Source: JAAYJR01 sp964540755 (lineage in GTDB: Bacteria > Bacteroidota > Bacteroidia > Bacteroidales > Prolixibacteraceae). Taken from it: 64,000 bases of DNA. Within the stretch, counting starts at the first letter, position 1, and the number at the start of each line of letters is the position of its first letter. Made by a program: the position numbers and the translations under genes. The stretch covers positions 62,001 through 126,000 of the forward strand of contig CAZIOB010000045.1 in the NCBI GenBank assembly GCA_964540755.1, given 5' to 3'. Of the stretch, positions 53,751 through 62,707 are shown in pieces. Under the pieces are notes generated by a model that saw only the letters and a program-made list of their open reading frames with translations, made no database searches and was not told where the DNA came from.

Positions 53751-54803
53751 TCAGAATGTCCGGAAGTGTTCAAGGGCTTTAACGATAAGCTCTTTTTCAC
53801 AGTTAGTATTGATTTCAATTTGGCCCGGCCGGGAAAGAAGAGAAAAATTGATCCTGTCAGCTTCATTTTTTTTGTCATGCGTCATCAATTCAAGCAATTT
53901 CCCGGAATCAGCCTTATCAATTTTAAATTTGCCGTATAATTTTAAAAGCCATTCTGTTAATTCCTGAAGTTCTCCTTTCGGAAAATTATATTTCTCTCCT
54001 GATAAAAATAATTCAATTATCATTCCCCATGCTACTGCATATCCATGTAATACAGGCCTTTTTTGCATAAGAGCAAGGCTCTCAAATGCATGTCCTGCAG
54101 TATGGCCAAAATTGAGGGCTTTACGGATACTCTTTTCTGTAGGATCATTGCTTACAAAATAGTTTTTGATATCAAGGGAGTTGGCGATTATGTTTTGTAA
54201 GGATAAATAATCTATATTATTAAGGTCAAAGTTTTTAAGTTCCTCCAGATGTTTAGTACTTCTTATGAGACCGTGTTTTATCATTTCAGCAAATCCTGAC
54301 AGAAAATTGGCATGATCCAGTGTTTTCAGGAATTCTGTATTAATGAGCACAGCTACCGGCACTTTAAATGTACCGATTTCGTTTTTAAGACCGTAAAAAT
54401 TAATTCCTGTCTTTCCTCCTGTTGATGCATCCACCTGGGAGAGGAGGGTGGTGGGGACGTTCAGGAAATCTATACCCCTCTTAAAGGTTGAGGCAGCAAA
54501 TCCCGCCAGATCAGTAAGCATGCCGCCTCCCATATTTATTAGCAGGGATCTCCTTCCGGCACCATTTTCAGAAAGAAATTTCCATATTTTCCCGACTGAA
54601 TTCAGATTTTTATTTTTTTCTTCGGGGGGAACAATAACTTTCTTAATTCCGTAATAATCAAATAAAGCATTAAATTTATTTACCCACAACCGGTTGACAT
54701 TCCCTTCGGTTGCGATAAATAATTTATTCCCGTAGTATTTTTGTATCCAATAGGTTATGGACTTTTCAAATGAATTTGTGAATATTATTTTTGAATTTAG
54801 CAT
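53751..54803 (-). CDS. aroB: 3-dehydroquinate synthase
   Basis: Second step of the shikimate pathway, NAD- and zinc-dependent. NAD-binding NMGGGMLTDLAGFAASTFKRGI and VPTTLLSQVDASTGGKTGINF are family hallmarks. Metal ligands are the Glu in GFAEMIKHGLI and the His residues in LNFGHTAGHAFE. The 350-residue length is normal. Its promoter overlaps that of the divergent gene at 54906. An aroB-aroA order suggests a small aromatic operon. Confidence 0.96.
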   Translation of the reverse strand: MLNSKIIFTNSFEKSITYWIQKYYGNKLFIATEGNVNRLWVNKFNALFDYYGIKKVIVPPEEKNKNLNSVGKIWKFLSENGAGRRSLLINMGGGMLTDLAGFAASTFKRGIDFLNVPTTLLSQVDASTGGKTGINFYGLKNEIGTFKVPVAVLINTEFLKTLDHANFLSGFAEMIKHGLIRSTKHLEELKNFDLNNIDYLSLQNIIANSLDIKNYFVSNDPTEKSIRKALNFGHTAGHAFESLALMQKRPVLHGYAVAWGMIIELFLSGEKYNFPKGELQELTEWLLKLYGKFKIDKADSGKLLELMTHDKKNEADRINFSLLSRPGQIEINTNCEKELIVKALEHFRTF

Positions 54804-54812
54804 AACAAATTG

Positions 54813-54842
54813 TTGAATTGTAGCAAAGTTACAATAAATTTG
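54813..54842. promoter_or_regulatory. Overlapping divergent promoters for aroB and the dprA operon
   Basis: Plus strand: TTG at 54813-54815, 19 nt, TAAATTTG at 54835-54842, a full promoter for the 54906 gene. Minus strand: TAACTTTG (54831 to 54824) is an exact -7 element for aroB, with a start near 54817. The two core sites interleave, so both polymerases cannot bind at once. Confidence 0.55.
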
Positions 54843-54905
54843 CTATAAGGATTTATTAAAGTGAAAGGCCTTGTAATTTTCAATAAAAATTAATCAAAAA
54901 TAGAT

Positions 54906-55358
54906 ATGACAATAACAAACAAAAAAAGAACCGCATACATCAGACGACTTTTTTACATGGTAAGTGTAATAATTGCCATATCTTCACTTATTTTGTTTAT
55001 GGTGGACCTGTCAATCTATGGTCTGGTTATGGCAGGAATTTTTGCTTTATGGTTTCTGTATTTTCAAGTTATTGATTATCAATATATTGAATTTAGCGAT
55101 GATAATAATAAGATATTATTACGCTATTATAAGTTAATCAGATTTGGTAAAACAGAATTTAATGCAATTGAATTTCCACAGAAAATTTTATATAATGTGA
55201 CATTTGAAAATTCTATTTTTGGGAAAATGACTGATCTTACAATTGTAATAAAAACGCGGCGCGGTATTGCCGGATATCCGCCGGTCAGCCTTACAGCCCT
55301 TTCTAAAGTTGAGCGTGGAAGGATGAAAACTGCTTTTTATAATATTCTGGGCATATAA
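54906..55358 (+). CDS. Membrane protein with two N-terminal helices, unknown function
   Basis: A 150-residue protein with two close hydrophobic helices (about 16-33 and 35-56), then a soluble beta-rich domain (YQYIEFSDDNNKILLRYY, then TDLTIVIKTRRGIAGYPPVSLTAL). The pattern resembles small bacterial PH-like membrane proteins, though I do not recognise a named family. It has its own promoter and lies 33 nt before dprA, so it may belong to the dprA transcription unit. Confidence 0.7.
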   Translation: MTITNKKRTAYIRRLFYMVSVIIAISSLILFMVDLSIYGLVMAGIFALWFLYFQVIDYQYIEFSDDNNKILLRYYKLIRFGKTEFNAIEFPQKILYNVTFENSIFGKMTDLTIVIKTRRGIAGYPPVSLTALSKVERGRMKTAFYNILGI

Positions 55359-55391
55359 TTTTCCCCGGCCAGACTCACAAAAATATTTAAT

Positions 55392-56516
55392 ATGGAATCA
55401 GATCTGTTTTATAAAATTGCACTTTCTGTTGTTCCGGGAATAGGGGGTGTCCTGGCCCGTAATCTGTTGGAATATTGCGGGAGCGCAAAGCAAATATTCA
55501 GGGAACCGATGCAAACATTGATAAAAATACCAGGAATCGGGAAGATTAATGCCAGTCGGATTAGAAATAAGAGTATTTATGCAAAAGCAGAAAAGGAGCT
55601 TTCATTTATAAGTAAATATGGCATTAATGTATTTTTTTATACAGATGCTGATTATCCCCGCAGGCTTAAGTCTTGCAATGATGCTCCTGTTGTTTTATAT
55701 TTAAAGGGGAATGTGGATCTGAATTGCCCCAAAGTGGTCAGTATAGTCGGAACCCGTAATGCAACGCGATATGGCAAAATGATATGCGAAAAATTAATTC
55801 GTGGTTTTTCATCGCGAAATTATAAGATTCTTATAGTTAGCGGACTGGCATACGGTATTGACATTACTGCCCATAAATGGTCACTGAAGTGTGGTATCCC
55901 CACTTTAGGAGTGTTAGGGCATGGCCTTGATAAGATATATCCTGCCATTCATGCCGAAACAGCAAGAAAAATGTTGTCTGACGGCGGACTGGTTACTGAT
56001 TTTCCAAGCGGCACTAAAATTGATCCCCCTAACTTTATAAGGAGAAACAGGATTATTGCCGGATTGTCAGATGCAACTGTGGTTGTTGAATCTGCCGAGA
56101 AAGGGGGGGCATTAATAACAGCTGATATAGCTTCTTCATATAACAGGGATGTTTTTGCCTTTCCGGGGCGTTCTGATGATATCTATTCACGGGGATGTAA
56201 CCGGTTGATATATAAAAATGGCGCCGGCCTGATACAGGACCTGGATGATCTGGAGTATTTTATGGGCTGGGAAAGTTCACGGGAAGAAAAAAAAACTGTT
56301 GAGCCTGAAATTTTTTCTGACATAAGTACTGAAGAGAGAAAGATAGTTGAATTACTAAAGAGGAATGATAAGCTTTTTATAGATCAAATTTCTTCAAAAA
56401 CAAAAATTCCTGCAGGTAAAGTATCGACTCTGCTTATGAATCTGGAGTTTAAGAATATTTTATCGGCACTGCCGGGCAATATATATATACTAAAGAGAAA
56501 TGAAAACATTCTATGA
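55392..56516 (+). CDS. dprA: DNA-processing protein DprA
   Basis: Loads RecA on incoming single-stranded DNA in natural transformation. The N-terminal helix-hairpin-helix part (VPGIGGVLARNLLEYCG, KIPGIGKINASRI) precedes the Rossmann-like DprA core with VSIVGTRNATRYG, IVSGLAYGIDITAHKW and the DNA-binding FIRRNRIIAGLSDATVVVE. The C-terminal winged helix (about 305-370) completes the common 374-residue form. It overlaps the helicase gene by 17 nt. Confidence 0.95.
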   Translation: MESDLFYKIALSVVPGIGGVLARNLLEYCGSAKQIFREPMQTLIKIPGIGKINASRIRNKSIYAKAEKELSFISKYGINVFFYTDADYPRRLKSCNDAPVVLYLKGNVDLNCPKVVSIVGTRNATRYGKMICEKLIRGFSSRNYKILIVSGLAYGIDITAHKWSLKCGIPTLGVLGHGLDKIYPAIHAETARKMLSDGGLVTDFPSGTKIDPPNFIRRNRIIAGLSDATVVVESAEKGGALITADIASSYNRDVFAFPGRSDDIYSRGCNRLIYKNGAGLIQDLDDLEYFMGWESSREEKKTVEPEIFSDISTEERKIVELLKRNDKLFIDQISSKTKIPAGKVSTLLMNLEFKNILSALPGNIYILKRNENIL

Positions 56517-57828
56517 TCTAAAAATTTCCAAATCAATTATAAAATCATTAAAGGATATTGGTATCCATGAACCAACGTCCGTTCAGGAAATGACTATACC
56601 AAGGATTAATGCAGGTAGCAACATAGTGGGAATTGCACGGACAGGCACGGGAAAAACAGCGGCATATCTTTTACCATTGCTTACTAAATTACAGCGGCCT
56701 TCAGGTATTGATCCACGGTTACTAATTCTGGTGCCTACCCGGGAACTTTCAATCCAGGTGGGGGAGGATATCAGAGAGATGACTAGCTGGTCGGAACTGA
56801 GGCATGCTGCAGTTTACGGGGGGGTTGGCCGGACAAAACATTATGAATTGGTTGAATCGGGAATTGATGTCCTTGTTGCTACGCCGGGGCGACTTTCAGA
56901 TTTATACAAGGCAGGGGTGTTGTCCCTGAAAAAGATCAGGCATCTTGTGATTGACGAAGCTGACAGGATGCTTGACATGGGATTTATGCCACAGCTCCGG
57001 AGAATTTTTGAGATCCTTCCTGCAAAGCGCCAGAATCTGCTGTTTTCTGCTACATTTTCAGAGAAAGTTGAAAAGCTTGCTGAGGAATTTTTAGATTTTT
57101 ATGAGAAGATTGAGATAAATCCTTCCGCTACCCCGGCAGAACGACTTAATCAGGTGATATACAGAGTTCCCAATTACAGAACAAAACTCAGTCTTATGGG
57201 ATATCTGCTTTCTGATGAAAAGATTTTTTCAAGGGTAATCATATTTGTAAAAACAAAGGTACATGCCGACGGTATATTCAAAGTAATAAAGAGAAAAACG
57301 AAGGGTGAGAAGAGAATAATCCATTCAAATAAATCACAGAGTACAAGGATTAATTCTATAGAAGCATTTAAAAATGGCGGTGTAAGGATACTGGTGACTA
57401 CCGATGTTTCAGCAAGAGGTATAGATATCAGCATGGTCAGCCATGTAATAAATTTTGACATACCTCAAAATTATGAGGATTATGTTCATCGTATTGGCCG
57501 TACTGCAAGAGCAGGCAACAGGGGTGATGCAGTTACCTTTATTGATCCGGCTGAAGAATGGCACTGGAAAAATATAGAGAAAATGATACGTATGAAGATC
57601 ATTCCAAAGAACATACCCCGGGAGGTAGAAGTGTTTGAAACAGATTATGAGGAGAGACAGCGGCAATTAAGGGAAATTGACCGCCAGCGAAAAATTGACG
57701 ATCCCGGATACCAGGGCGCTTTTCACCGGAAGAAAAAGAAAAGTAAAACAGGAAAGTTAAAAGATCGTTCAAAAAGGTCAACATTAAGTAGCCGAAAAAA
57801 ATCTTCAAAGAAAAAAGGATATCGTTGA
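56500..57828 (+). CDS. DEAD-box ATP-dependent RNA helicase
   Basis: A 442-residue RhlE-like RNA helicase. Motifs in order: Q motif PTSVQEMTIP, motif I ARTGTGKT, PTRELSIQ, TPGRL, motif II VIDEADRM, motif III FSATF, motif V TTDVSARGID and motif VI HRIGRTARAG. A strongly basic Lys/Arg/Ser tail (from about 390) probably binds RNA. It overlaps dprA by 17 nt, so it is translationally coupled. Substrate RNA (ribosome assembly or mRNA decay) cannot be chosen from sequence. Confidence 0.93.
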   Translation: MKTFYDLKISKSIIKSLKDIGIHEPTSVQEMTIPRINAGSNIVGIARTGTGKTAAYLLPLLTKLQRPSGIDPRLLILVPTRELSIQVGEDIREMTSWSELRHAAVYGGVGRTKHYELVESGIDVLVATPGRLSDLYKAGVLSLKKIRHLVIDEADRMLDMGFMPQLRRIFEILPAKRQNLLFSATFSEKVEKLAEEFLDFYEKIEINPSATPAERLNQVIYRVPNYRTKLSLMGYLLSDEKIFSRVIIFVKTKVHADGIFKVIKRKTKGEKRIIHSNKSQSTRINSIEAFKNGGVRILVTTDVSARGIDISMVSHVINFDIPQNYEDYVHRIGRTARAGNRGDAVTFIDPAEEWHWKNIEKMIRMKIIPKNIPREVEVFETDYEERQRQLREIDRQRKIDDPGYQGAFHRKKKKSKTGKLKDRSKRSTLSSRKKSSKKKGYR

Positions 57829-57832
57829 TTTA

Positions 57833-58795
57833 TTAAATCTTATTATAGGCATGCCTGACTACTTTCCTTGACCACAATCCGGCTATGGCCAGACCGCTTA
57901 TGATGTGCCAGACCCCCCACCAGGCAGCAATAATTGTCATTCCTCCCAATTCAAGTTCCGGAGGGAATATTTTCGGATTGAACATCAGAACAAGTGCAAG
58001 CCCTGAGTTTTGAATACCGGTTTCAATGGTAATTGTTCTCTTATCAGTCCGTGACAAATTCATAAGCGAGCTTATGGTGAATCCTGTTCCAAGCGCAAGT
58101 GCATTATGGATCAGAACAATCAGGAAAACTATATGGATATAGCTCATAAAATGGTCGAAGTTTGCTGAGAGAAGAATAATGACAAAACCTATGAATACTA
58201 TTATTGATAATTGTCTGATAGGTTTTTTTATTTTTTGTGTTATCACCGGAAAGTAATTGGCAAATAATAAACCCAGTACCATGGGGATACCTAAAAGGAT
58301 GATCACGGTCTGCACCATCTGAAGAAAATTTATTTCTATAGGGACCAGGTAATTCCCTGCTGCGGCGGAATGATAGTAATTCAGATAAAGTTTTCCCCAG
58401 ATAGCAAAATTCAGTGGCGTCATGAAAGTTGCTGAAAGTGTGGCAACAGCAGTAAGGCTTACTGAAAGGGCTACATTGCTTTTAGCTACGGCGCTCATAA
58501 AATTTGAGATATTGCCACCAGGACAAGCTGCAATCAATATCATTCCCAAAGCTACTGTAGGAGTCGGGTTCAGTAAAATAACAAACAGAAAGGTTACAGC
58601 AGGCAGCAGAATAAATTGTGAAAATATGCCTGTCAGTGCAGATTTGGGTTTTAGTATCACATCTCTGAAATTTTGCCATTTTATATCGAGAGCCACTCCG
58701 AACATTACAAAAGCTATCACGATATTAAGTGTCAACAAGCCGGACTGTGAAAAATTTAATCTGACATGATCAAGTACTGTCAAGGCTTCCTTCAT
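57833..58795 (-). CDS. Bile acid:sodium symporter (BASS/SBF) family transporter
   Basis: A 320-residue inner-membrane transporter with about nine or ten helices. Two family motifs that cross at the substrate site are present: PGGNISNFMSAVAKSNVALSV and TIETGIQNSGLALVLM. Bacterial members carry organic acids (for example pantoate or bile acids) with sodium, and the substrate here is unknown. It converges with the helicase gene and is followed, on the same strand, by the alkaline phosphatase gene's downstream end 49 nt away. Confidence 0.88.
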   Translation of the reverse strand: MKEALTVLDHVRLNFSQSGLLTLNIVIAFVMFGVALDIKWQNFRDVILKPKSALTGIFSQFILLPAVTFLFVILLNPTPTVALGMILIAACPGGNISNFMSAVAKSNVALSVSLTAVATLSATFMTPLNFAIWGKLYLNYYHSAAAGNYLVPIEINFLQMVQTVIILLGIPMVLGLLFANYFPVITQKIKKPIRQLSIIVFIGFVIILLSANFDHFMSYIHIVFLIVLIHNALALGTGFTISSLMNLSRTDKRTITIETGIQNSGLALVLMFNPKIFPPELELGGMTIIAAWWGVWHIISGLAIAGLWSRKVVRHAYNKI

Positions 58796-58844
58796 ATAGT
58801 CGTATGAGTTTGGTTTAAAAAATCTAAGATAGAAAAATTATTTT

Positions 58845-60002
58845 TTACTGCTTGCTTAGTAACAGTTTTTTTATTTTATCATGTACATCAGTGTTATTCA
58901 TAATACCTATGAATTCTTCAGCTCCGGGTCCGTATGCGAAAACCGGTACCATGAGTGCGGTATGGCTTCCTGTCGTGAATTCACCCTGTACCATTCCTGT
59001 ACTAAAATCCCCGTTAAGAACGGCCATCCCTCCGGTCTCATGGTCGGATGTCACCACCACCAATGTTTCGCCGTCTCTTGCTGCAAATTTCAGAACCTCT
59101 CCCAGACTACGGTCAAAATCCAAAAACTCTTCTACAATATAAACAGTACTGTTTGCATGCCCACCCCAGTCTATCTGCGAACCTTCAACCATTAAAAAAA
59201 AGCCTTTTTTGTTGTTATCAAGTATATTTATGGCAGTACTTACAGATACCGGCAGCATATTACCGCGTTCTTCGAGGCGACCATTGTGTATATCAGCTGT
59301 CATTCCCGCCAGCTTCCCCTTTTTTACTTTTTTTATTTCATTCAGGTCAGTTAGTACTGTATATCCTTTATTTTTGAGTTCATTCAGCAGGTTGCGGCCA
59401 TCTTCCCTTTCTGTGAAATGTTTTAGTCCCCCTCCGATGAAAACATCAATATCCGTATCAAGAAAATCAGCAGCAATATTTTCATATAGATTCCTTTCCG
59501 GCTCATGAGCAATAAAAGAGGCAGGTGTGGCATGTGTAATTGACGAAGTAGCAACCAGTCCGGTAGCAAGGCCGTTATTTTCAGCCTCTTCCAATATAGT
59601 AGTAAGAGGATTTTTTTCAGGATCTACACTAATTGCTCCGTTGTAAGTTCTTGTCCCTGTTGCCAGGGCAGTTCCCGCGGCAGCAGAGTCAGTTATATAA
59701 TTGTCGTGTGATGAGGTTTTTGAAAAGCCGGTGTATTTGCAATTTTCCAAAAAAAGATTACCCCGGTTGGCAGTCAGTCCGGCAAATATATGTGCCGTCC
59801 CCATACCATCGCCAATTAAAAGAACAACATTTTTAGGCCTGTTGGTTTTAAAATTCTGTTTGAACATCTTTACCTTATATTCTTCACCTCCATTATATAT
59901 TTTTTCATTGTCAGGAGCTTCAGAATTGAGATAATTATCCTGTGCATATGATGCAAAGCTTATCAGAAAGGCTGTCAGGATGATAAATAATTTTTTATAC
60001 AT
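58845..60002 (-). CDS. phoA: Exported alkaline phosphatase
   Basis: Secreted or periplasmic phosphomonoesterase releasing phosphate from organic esters. Signal peptide about 1-20 (LFIILTAFLISFASYA, cut before QDN). The zinc ligand Asp65 is in LIGDGMGTAH, and the catalytic Ser106 is in ITDSAAAGTALATG. Further metal-site residues are in MVEGSQIDWGGHAN and VTSDHETGGMAV. The 385-residue length fits compact bacterial PhoA enzymes. No Pho box could be identified upstream. Confidence 0.94.
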   Translation of the reverse strand: MYKKLFIILTAFLISFASYAQDNYLNSEAPDNEKIYNGGEEYKVKMFKQNFKTNRPKNVVLLIGDGMGTAHIFAGLTANRGNLFLENCKYTGFSKTSSHDNYITDSAAAGTALATGTRTYNGAISVDPEKNPLTTILEEAENNGLATGLVATSSITHATPASFIAHEPERNLYENIAADFLDTDIDVFIGGGLKHFTEREDGRNLLNELKNKGYTVLTDLNEIKKVKKGKLAGMTADIHNGRLEERGNMLPVSVSTAINILDNNKKGFFLMVEGSQIDWGGHANSTVYIVEEFLDFDRSLGEVLKFAARDGETLVVVTSDHETGGMAVLNGDFSTGMVQGEFTTGSHTALMVPVFAYGPGAEEFIGIMNNTDVHDKIKKLLLSKQ

Positions 60003-60183
60003 GATTTTTAAATTAATGCTATTTAAAATTATAAATAAATATTTATCTGTATTATTAAATCAGTAAAAATCATTATTTTATTATTAAAATCATTTAGCGG
60101 AACTTGTCGCGGGTCCCGCTACCAAGCTTTAAAAAAGGGAACCTGGTGTATCATGAGGATTTTATTCACCGTATCTTTATAAA

Positions 60184-60897
60184 CTATGGGTTAATCATTT
60201 TTTGATTTATATAGTTCATCAACCTGCTACGTGGAGTTACATCCTTATCAGGTTCGGATTTTTGAAATGAATCATTCAGTATAAAGACTGTTTTTTCTCT
60301 TGTTGTTCTCATTTCAATTACCTCCATTATAACAAAACTACTAAGTATTTGTTCAGCTTTTCTCCTTGATATGTGCGCAAGCCTTATAAATTTGGAAAAT
60401 GTAATTTCATGATTTTTATTAAGATAATCAACCAGAAATTTTTCATCATCTGAATAGGAAACATATATGCCTTTCAAACTCTTTTGTTTTTTCCAGACCA
60501 GTAACTGTATTCTGTGTGTCAGAACATTTTCATCGCCAATTCTTGTATAAGCCAGCCACTTTCCGTGCTCATCCTTTGCAAAGTGGGGTTTGTTATTACT
60601 GGGCCGGATTGAAATTTCCAAAACAGTTTTATCCTCCCATTGCCACTGTCGTGTATTAAATGGTATTGGTGGATTGCTATAAATCTTTGCTGCTGCTTCC
60701 ACCATATAAAATTCTTCAGTGGTGCTTATCCCGACAACATGGCCATTATCCTTTACCCCGATCAGCAATCTTCCGCCATCAGTGTTGGCAAAGGCTACCA
60801 GCGATTTCGCAATTTTTTTTGAGTCATTTATACAGTATTTAAAATCCTGCTGCTGGTGTTCTCCTTCATCTATTAATCTTTGCAGAGAAAAATTCAC
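60184..60897 (-). CDS. AlbA/Schlafen-type (AAA_4) DNA-binding domain protein
   Basis: A 237-residue protein. The N-terminal Schlafen-like fold (about 15-130) has the typical QDFKYCINDSKKIAKSLVAFANTDGGRLLIGVKDNGHVVGI-type sequence with the conserved GG-LL-G-VKDNG core. The C-terminal part (about 145-215) looks like a winged helix (ITFSKFIRLAHISRRKAEQIL). It is probably a transcription regulator. The start is GTG 60897, 7 nt after the GNAT gene's stop, so the two are probably co-transcribed. Confidence 0.85.
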   Translation of the reverse strand: MNFSLQRLIDEGEHQQQDFKYCINDSKKIAKSLVAFANTDGGRLLIGVKDNGHVVGISTTEEFYMVEAAAKIYSNPPIPFNTRQWQWEDKTVLEISIRPSNNKPHFAKDEHGKWLAYTRIGDENVLTHRIQLLVWKKQKSLKGIYVSYSDDEKFLVDYLNKNHEITFSKFIRLAHISRRKAEQILSSFVIMEVIEMRTTREKTVFILNDSFQKSEPDKDVTPRSRLMNYINQKMINP

Positions 60898-60904
60898 AAT
60901 ATTT

Positions 60905-61351
60905 TTATTTTAGCCATTCAAAAGTAATATAATGATCCGAATTCATCCCTAATTTTTTGTATGCTTTATGAGCTATGACATTTGATTTGTCTGCATATAA
61001 ACGGATACCACTCAGTTTAGGATCATTAAGTACTATTTCTTTGATGTGCTGATAGAGAGTACTGAATACTCCCCTCCTTCTGTATCCGGGGATTACATAG
61101 ACTGATTGTATCCAGATGATCATTCCATTGCGCCAGTCACTCCACTCATATGTGGTTAGTAAAGAACCTATAATTTTTCCTTTTTCCACAGCTATGTAGT
61201 AACAACCTTTAGAAGGGTCACTGAACACTTCTTCAATGCCTTTTCTGACTGTTTGAGGTTCCAGTTCAATATTTTCAGTTTCCCATGCCATGGCAAGCTG
61301 AAAATTTAAAATTGAATTAAGTTCCCCTGCTTTTGCTTTTCTTGCTAACAT
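60905..61351 (-). CDS. GNAT-family N-acetyltransferase
   Basis: A 148-residue GNAT. The acetyl-CoA pocket is clear in SVYVIPGYRRRGVFSTLYQHIKE (about residues 83-105). The C-terminal strand-helix reads GIRLYADKSNVIAHKAYKKLGM. The target is unknown. It is first in a two-gene unit with the AlbA-type protein, which may mean that it modifies a protein or small molecule in the same response. Confidence 0.9.
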   Translation of the reverse strand: MLARKAKAGELNSILNFQLAMAWETENIELEPQTVRKGIEEVFSDPSKGCYYIAVEKGKIIGSLLTTYEWSDWRNGMIIWIQSVYVIPGYRRRGVFSTLYQHIKEIVLNDPKLSGIRLYADKSNVIAHKAYKKLGMNSDHYITFEWLK

Positions 61352-61549
61352 TTTTCATTTTTATCATGCGAAAATAATAAATCTGTTATAATCATTGTTT
61401 TTAGCCGGCAATGATTTAAGGATATCCTATAATATAAAAAATTGACATATAAGGTATAAGACTAATATAATATGATTGAAATGAATACAAGAGCTTTTGC
61501 TTCAGCATATTTTAGTCAAATTGTTAATCAGTTTTAAAAATTTATATAC

Positions 61550-62068
61550 ATGAAGGTTGTTGTTGCATCGGAGAATCCCGTTAAGATTGAGGCAGTAAGA
61601 AATGCTTTCAGCTCCTATTTCAAGGACGTGGAAATTGAGAGTGTCAGGGCCGGTTCCGGAGTATTGGTCCAGCCACTGACTGATAATGAAACTTTGCTTG
61701 GGGCCTATAACAGGGTTAAAGAGATAAGAAAAAGGATTTATGATGCCGATTACTGGGTGGCTATAGAAGGCGGTGTCCAGGCTGGTGAGAAGGCCTTGTC
61801 TGCTTTTGCCTGGATTGTGATTTATTCGGCAGGCAAATATGGGGAAGCCCGGACCGGATCTTTTGTATTACCTGAAAAGGTATCCCACCTTGTAGCAGGA
61901 GGACTTGAACTGGGGGCGGCAAATGATCTTATTTTTGGAGAATCGAATTCAAAACAGAAAAATGGAGCTGTCGGAATTTTAACGCATAACCGTATTGACC
62001 GCACTGAATTATACAGGCATGGTGTCTTACTGGCTTTGATTCCTTTTGTTAATCCGGGACTTTATTAA
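61550..62068 (+). CDS. yjjX: Inosine/xanthosine triphosphatase, YjjX family
   Basis: House-cleaning NTPase that removes ITP and XTP, which would otherwise be built into nucleic acids. The 172-residue DUF84 fold shows VVASENPVKIEAVRNAF at the N-terminus, ETLLGAYNRV, and the acidic WVAIEGGVQ with the metal-binding glutamate. GAVGILTHNRIDRTELYRHGV ends the domain. It is convergent with the NifX-domain gene, 5 nt apart. Confidence 0.92.
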   Translation: MKVVVASENPVKIEAVRNAFSSYFKDVEIESVRAGSGVLVQPLTDNETLLGAYNRVKEIRKRIYDADYWVAIEGGVQAGEKALSAFAWIVIYSAGKYGEARTGSFVLPEKVSHLVAGGLELGAANDLIFGESNSKQKNGAVGILTHNRIDRTELYRHGVLLALIPFVNPGLY

Positions 62069-62073
62069 GAATT

Positions 62074-62403
62074 TCAGGAATGGGAATTTTTACCGATCCT
62101 TGAAATTACTTCTTCAATTTTGATCCTTTCTTCATATAAAAGTGCTAACTGCATCTTTTCTTTTACAAGTAAATTACTGACAAGAGGGCCGACTTCTCCG
62201 GTAATAATCACTGACACCCCTTTCTTTTTAAGTAATTTGATAAGTTGTACTCCGCTATAGTCACTATTTTTATATGGATTTTCAATAATGGAATATTCAC
62301 CACTGCCGGAATCATAAATGACAATATTGTCACATTTACCGAAACGCAGATCTATAAATGATTTAAGAGTTTTTCCCGTGGAGGATATGGCATATTTTTT
62401 CAT
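62074..62403 (-). CDS. Dinitrogenase iron-molybdenum cofactor (NifX/NifB-type) domain protein
   Basis: A 109-residue single-domain member of the NifX/NafY fold that binds or carries metal clusters. Features are a beta-strand start (YAISSTGKTLKSFIDLRFGKC), a single Cys-His-poor face, and VSVIITGEVGPLVSNLL. No nif genes are in the window, so a nitrogenase role is doubtful. Such orphans are often near redox or ATPase partners. Its upstream DNA nearly copies that of the TorF-like gene at 19851-20495. Confidence 0.85.
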   Translation of the reverse strand: MKKYAISSTGKTLKSFIDLRFGKCDNIVIYDSGSGEYSIIENPYKNSDYSGVQLIKLLKKKGVSVIITGEVGPLVSNLLVKEKMQLALLYEERIKIEEVISRIGKNSHS

Positions 62404-62405
62404 AC

Positions 62406-62494
62406 GATTAAAATTAATTATTTTTCAAGGTATCATATGGAACCTGCATATGTTTTAATCATACACTAGTGTGATCTCACAATAATGCTCGTTT
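62406..62494 (-). repeat. Shared upstream element, copy B
   Basis: The 89 nt upstream of the NifX-domain gene match copy A (20496-20584) at about 77 positions. The -7-like octamer reads TACCTTGA on the minus strand (62432-62425). The palindrome is perfect here, ACACTAGTGT at 62463-62472. Its centre is 64 nt from the ATG, almost the same as in copy A. The remainder of the gap to the miaB stop (62495-62707) is AT-rich, with one short CTGC-TTCG-GCAG hairpin at 62550-62561 and no gene. Confidence 0.65.
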
Positions 62495-62707
62495 TATTCC
62501 TTTATAAATTTATAATTGTCCGTAAATGATTTGTCTTAATCTGTCAGACCTGCTTCGGCAGTTCCCTGCATATTGTTAATATTTTATATTGATTGGAAAC
62601 GTCTTTTTAAAAATTATATGTAAATATAAACATTTTGTCGATAAAAAAATATTACTGCTTCATTTTAGCTTAATATTATCCATGGCTTACTGATTAATGT
62701 TATAATT

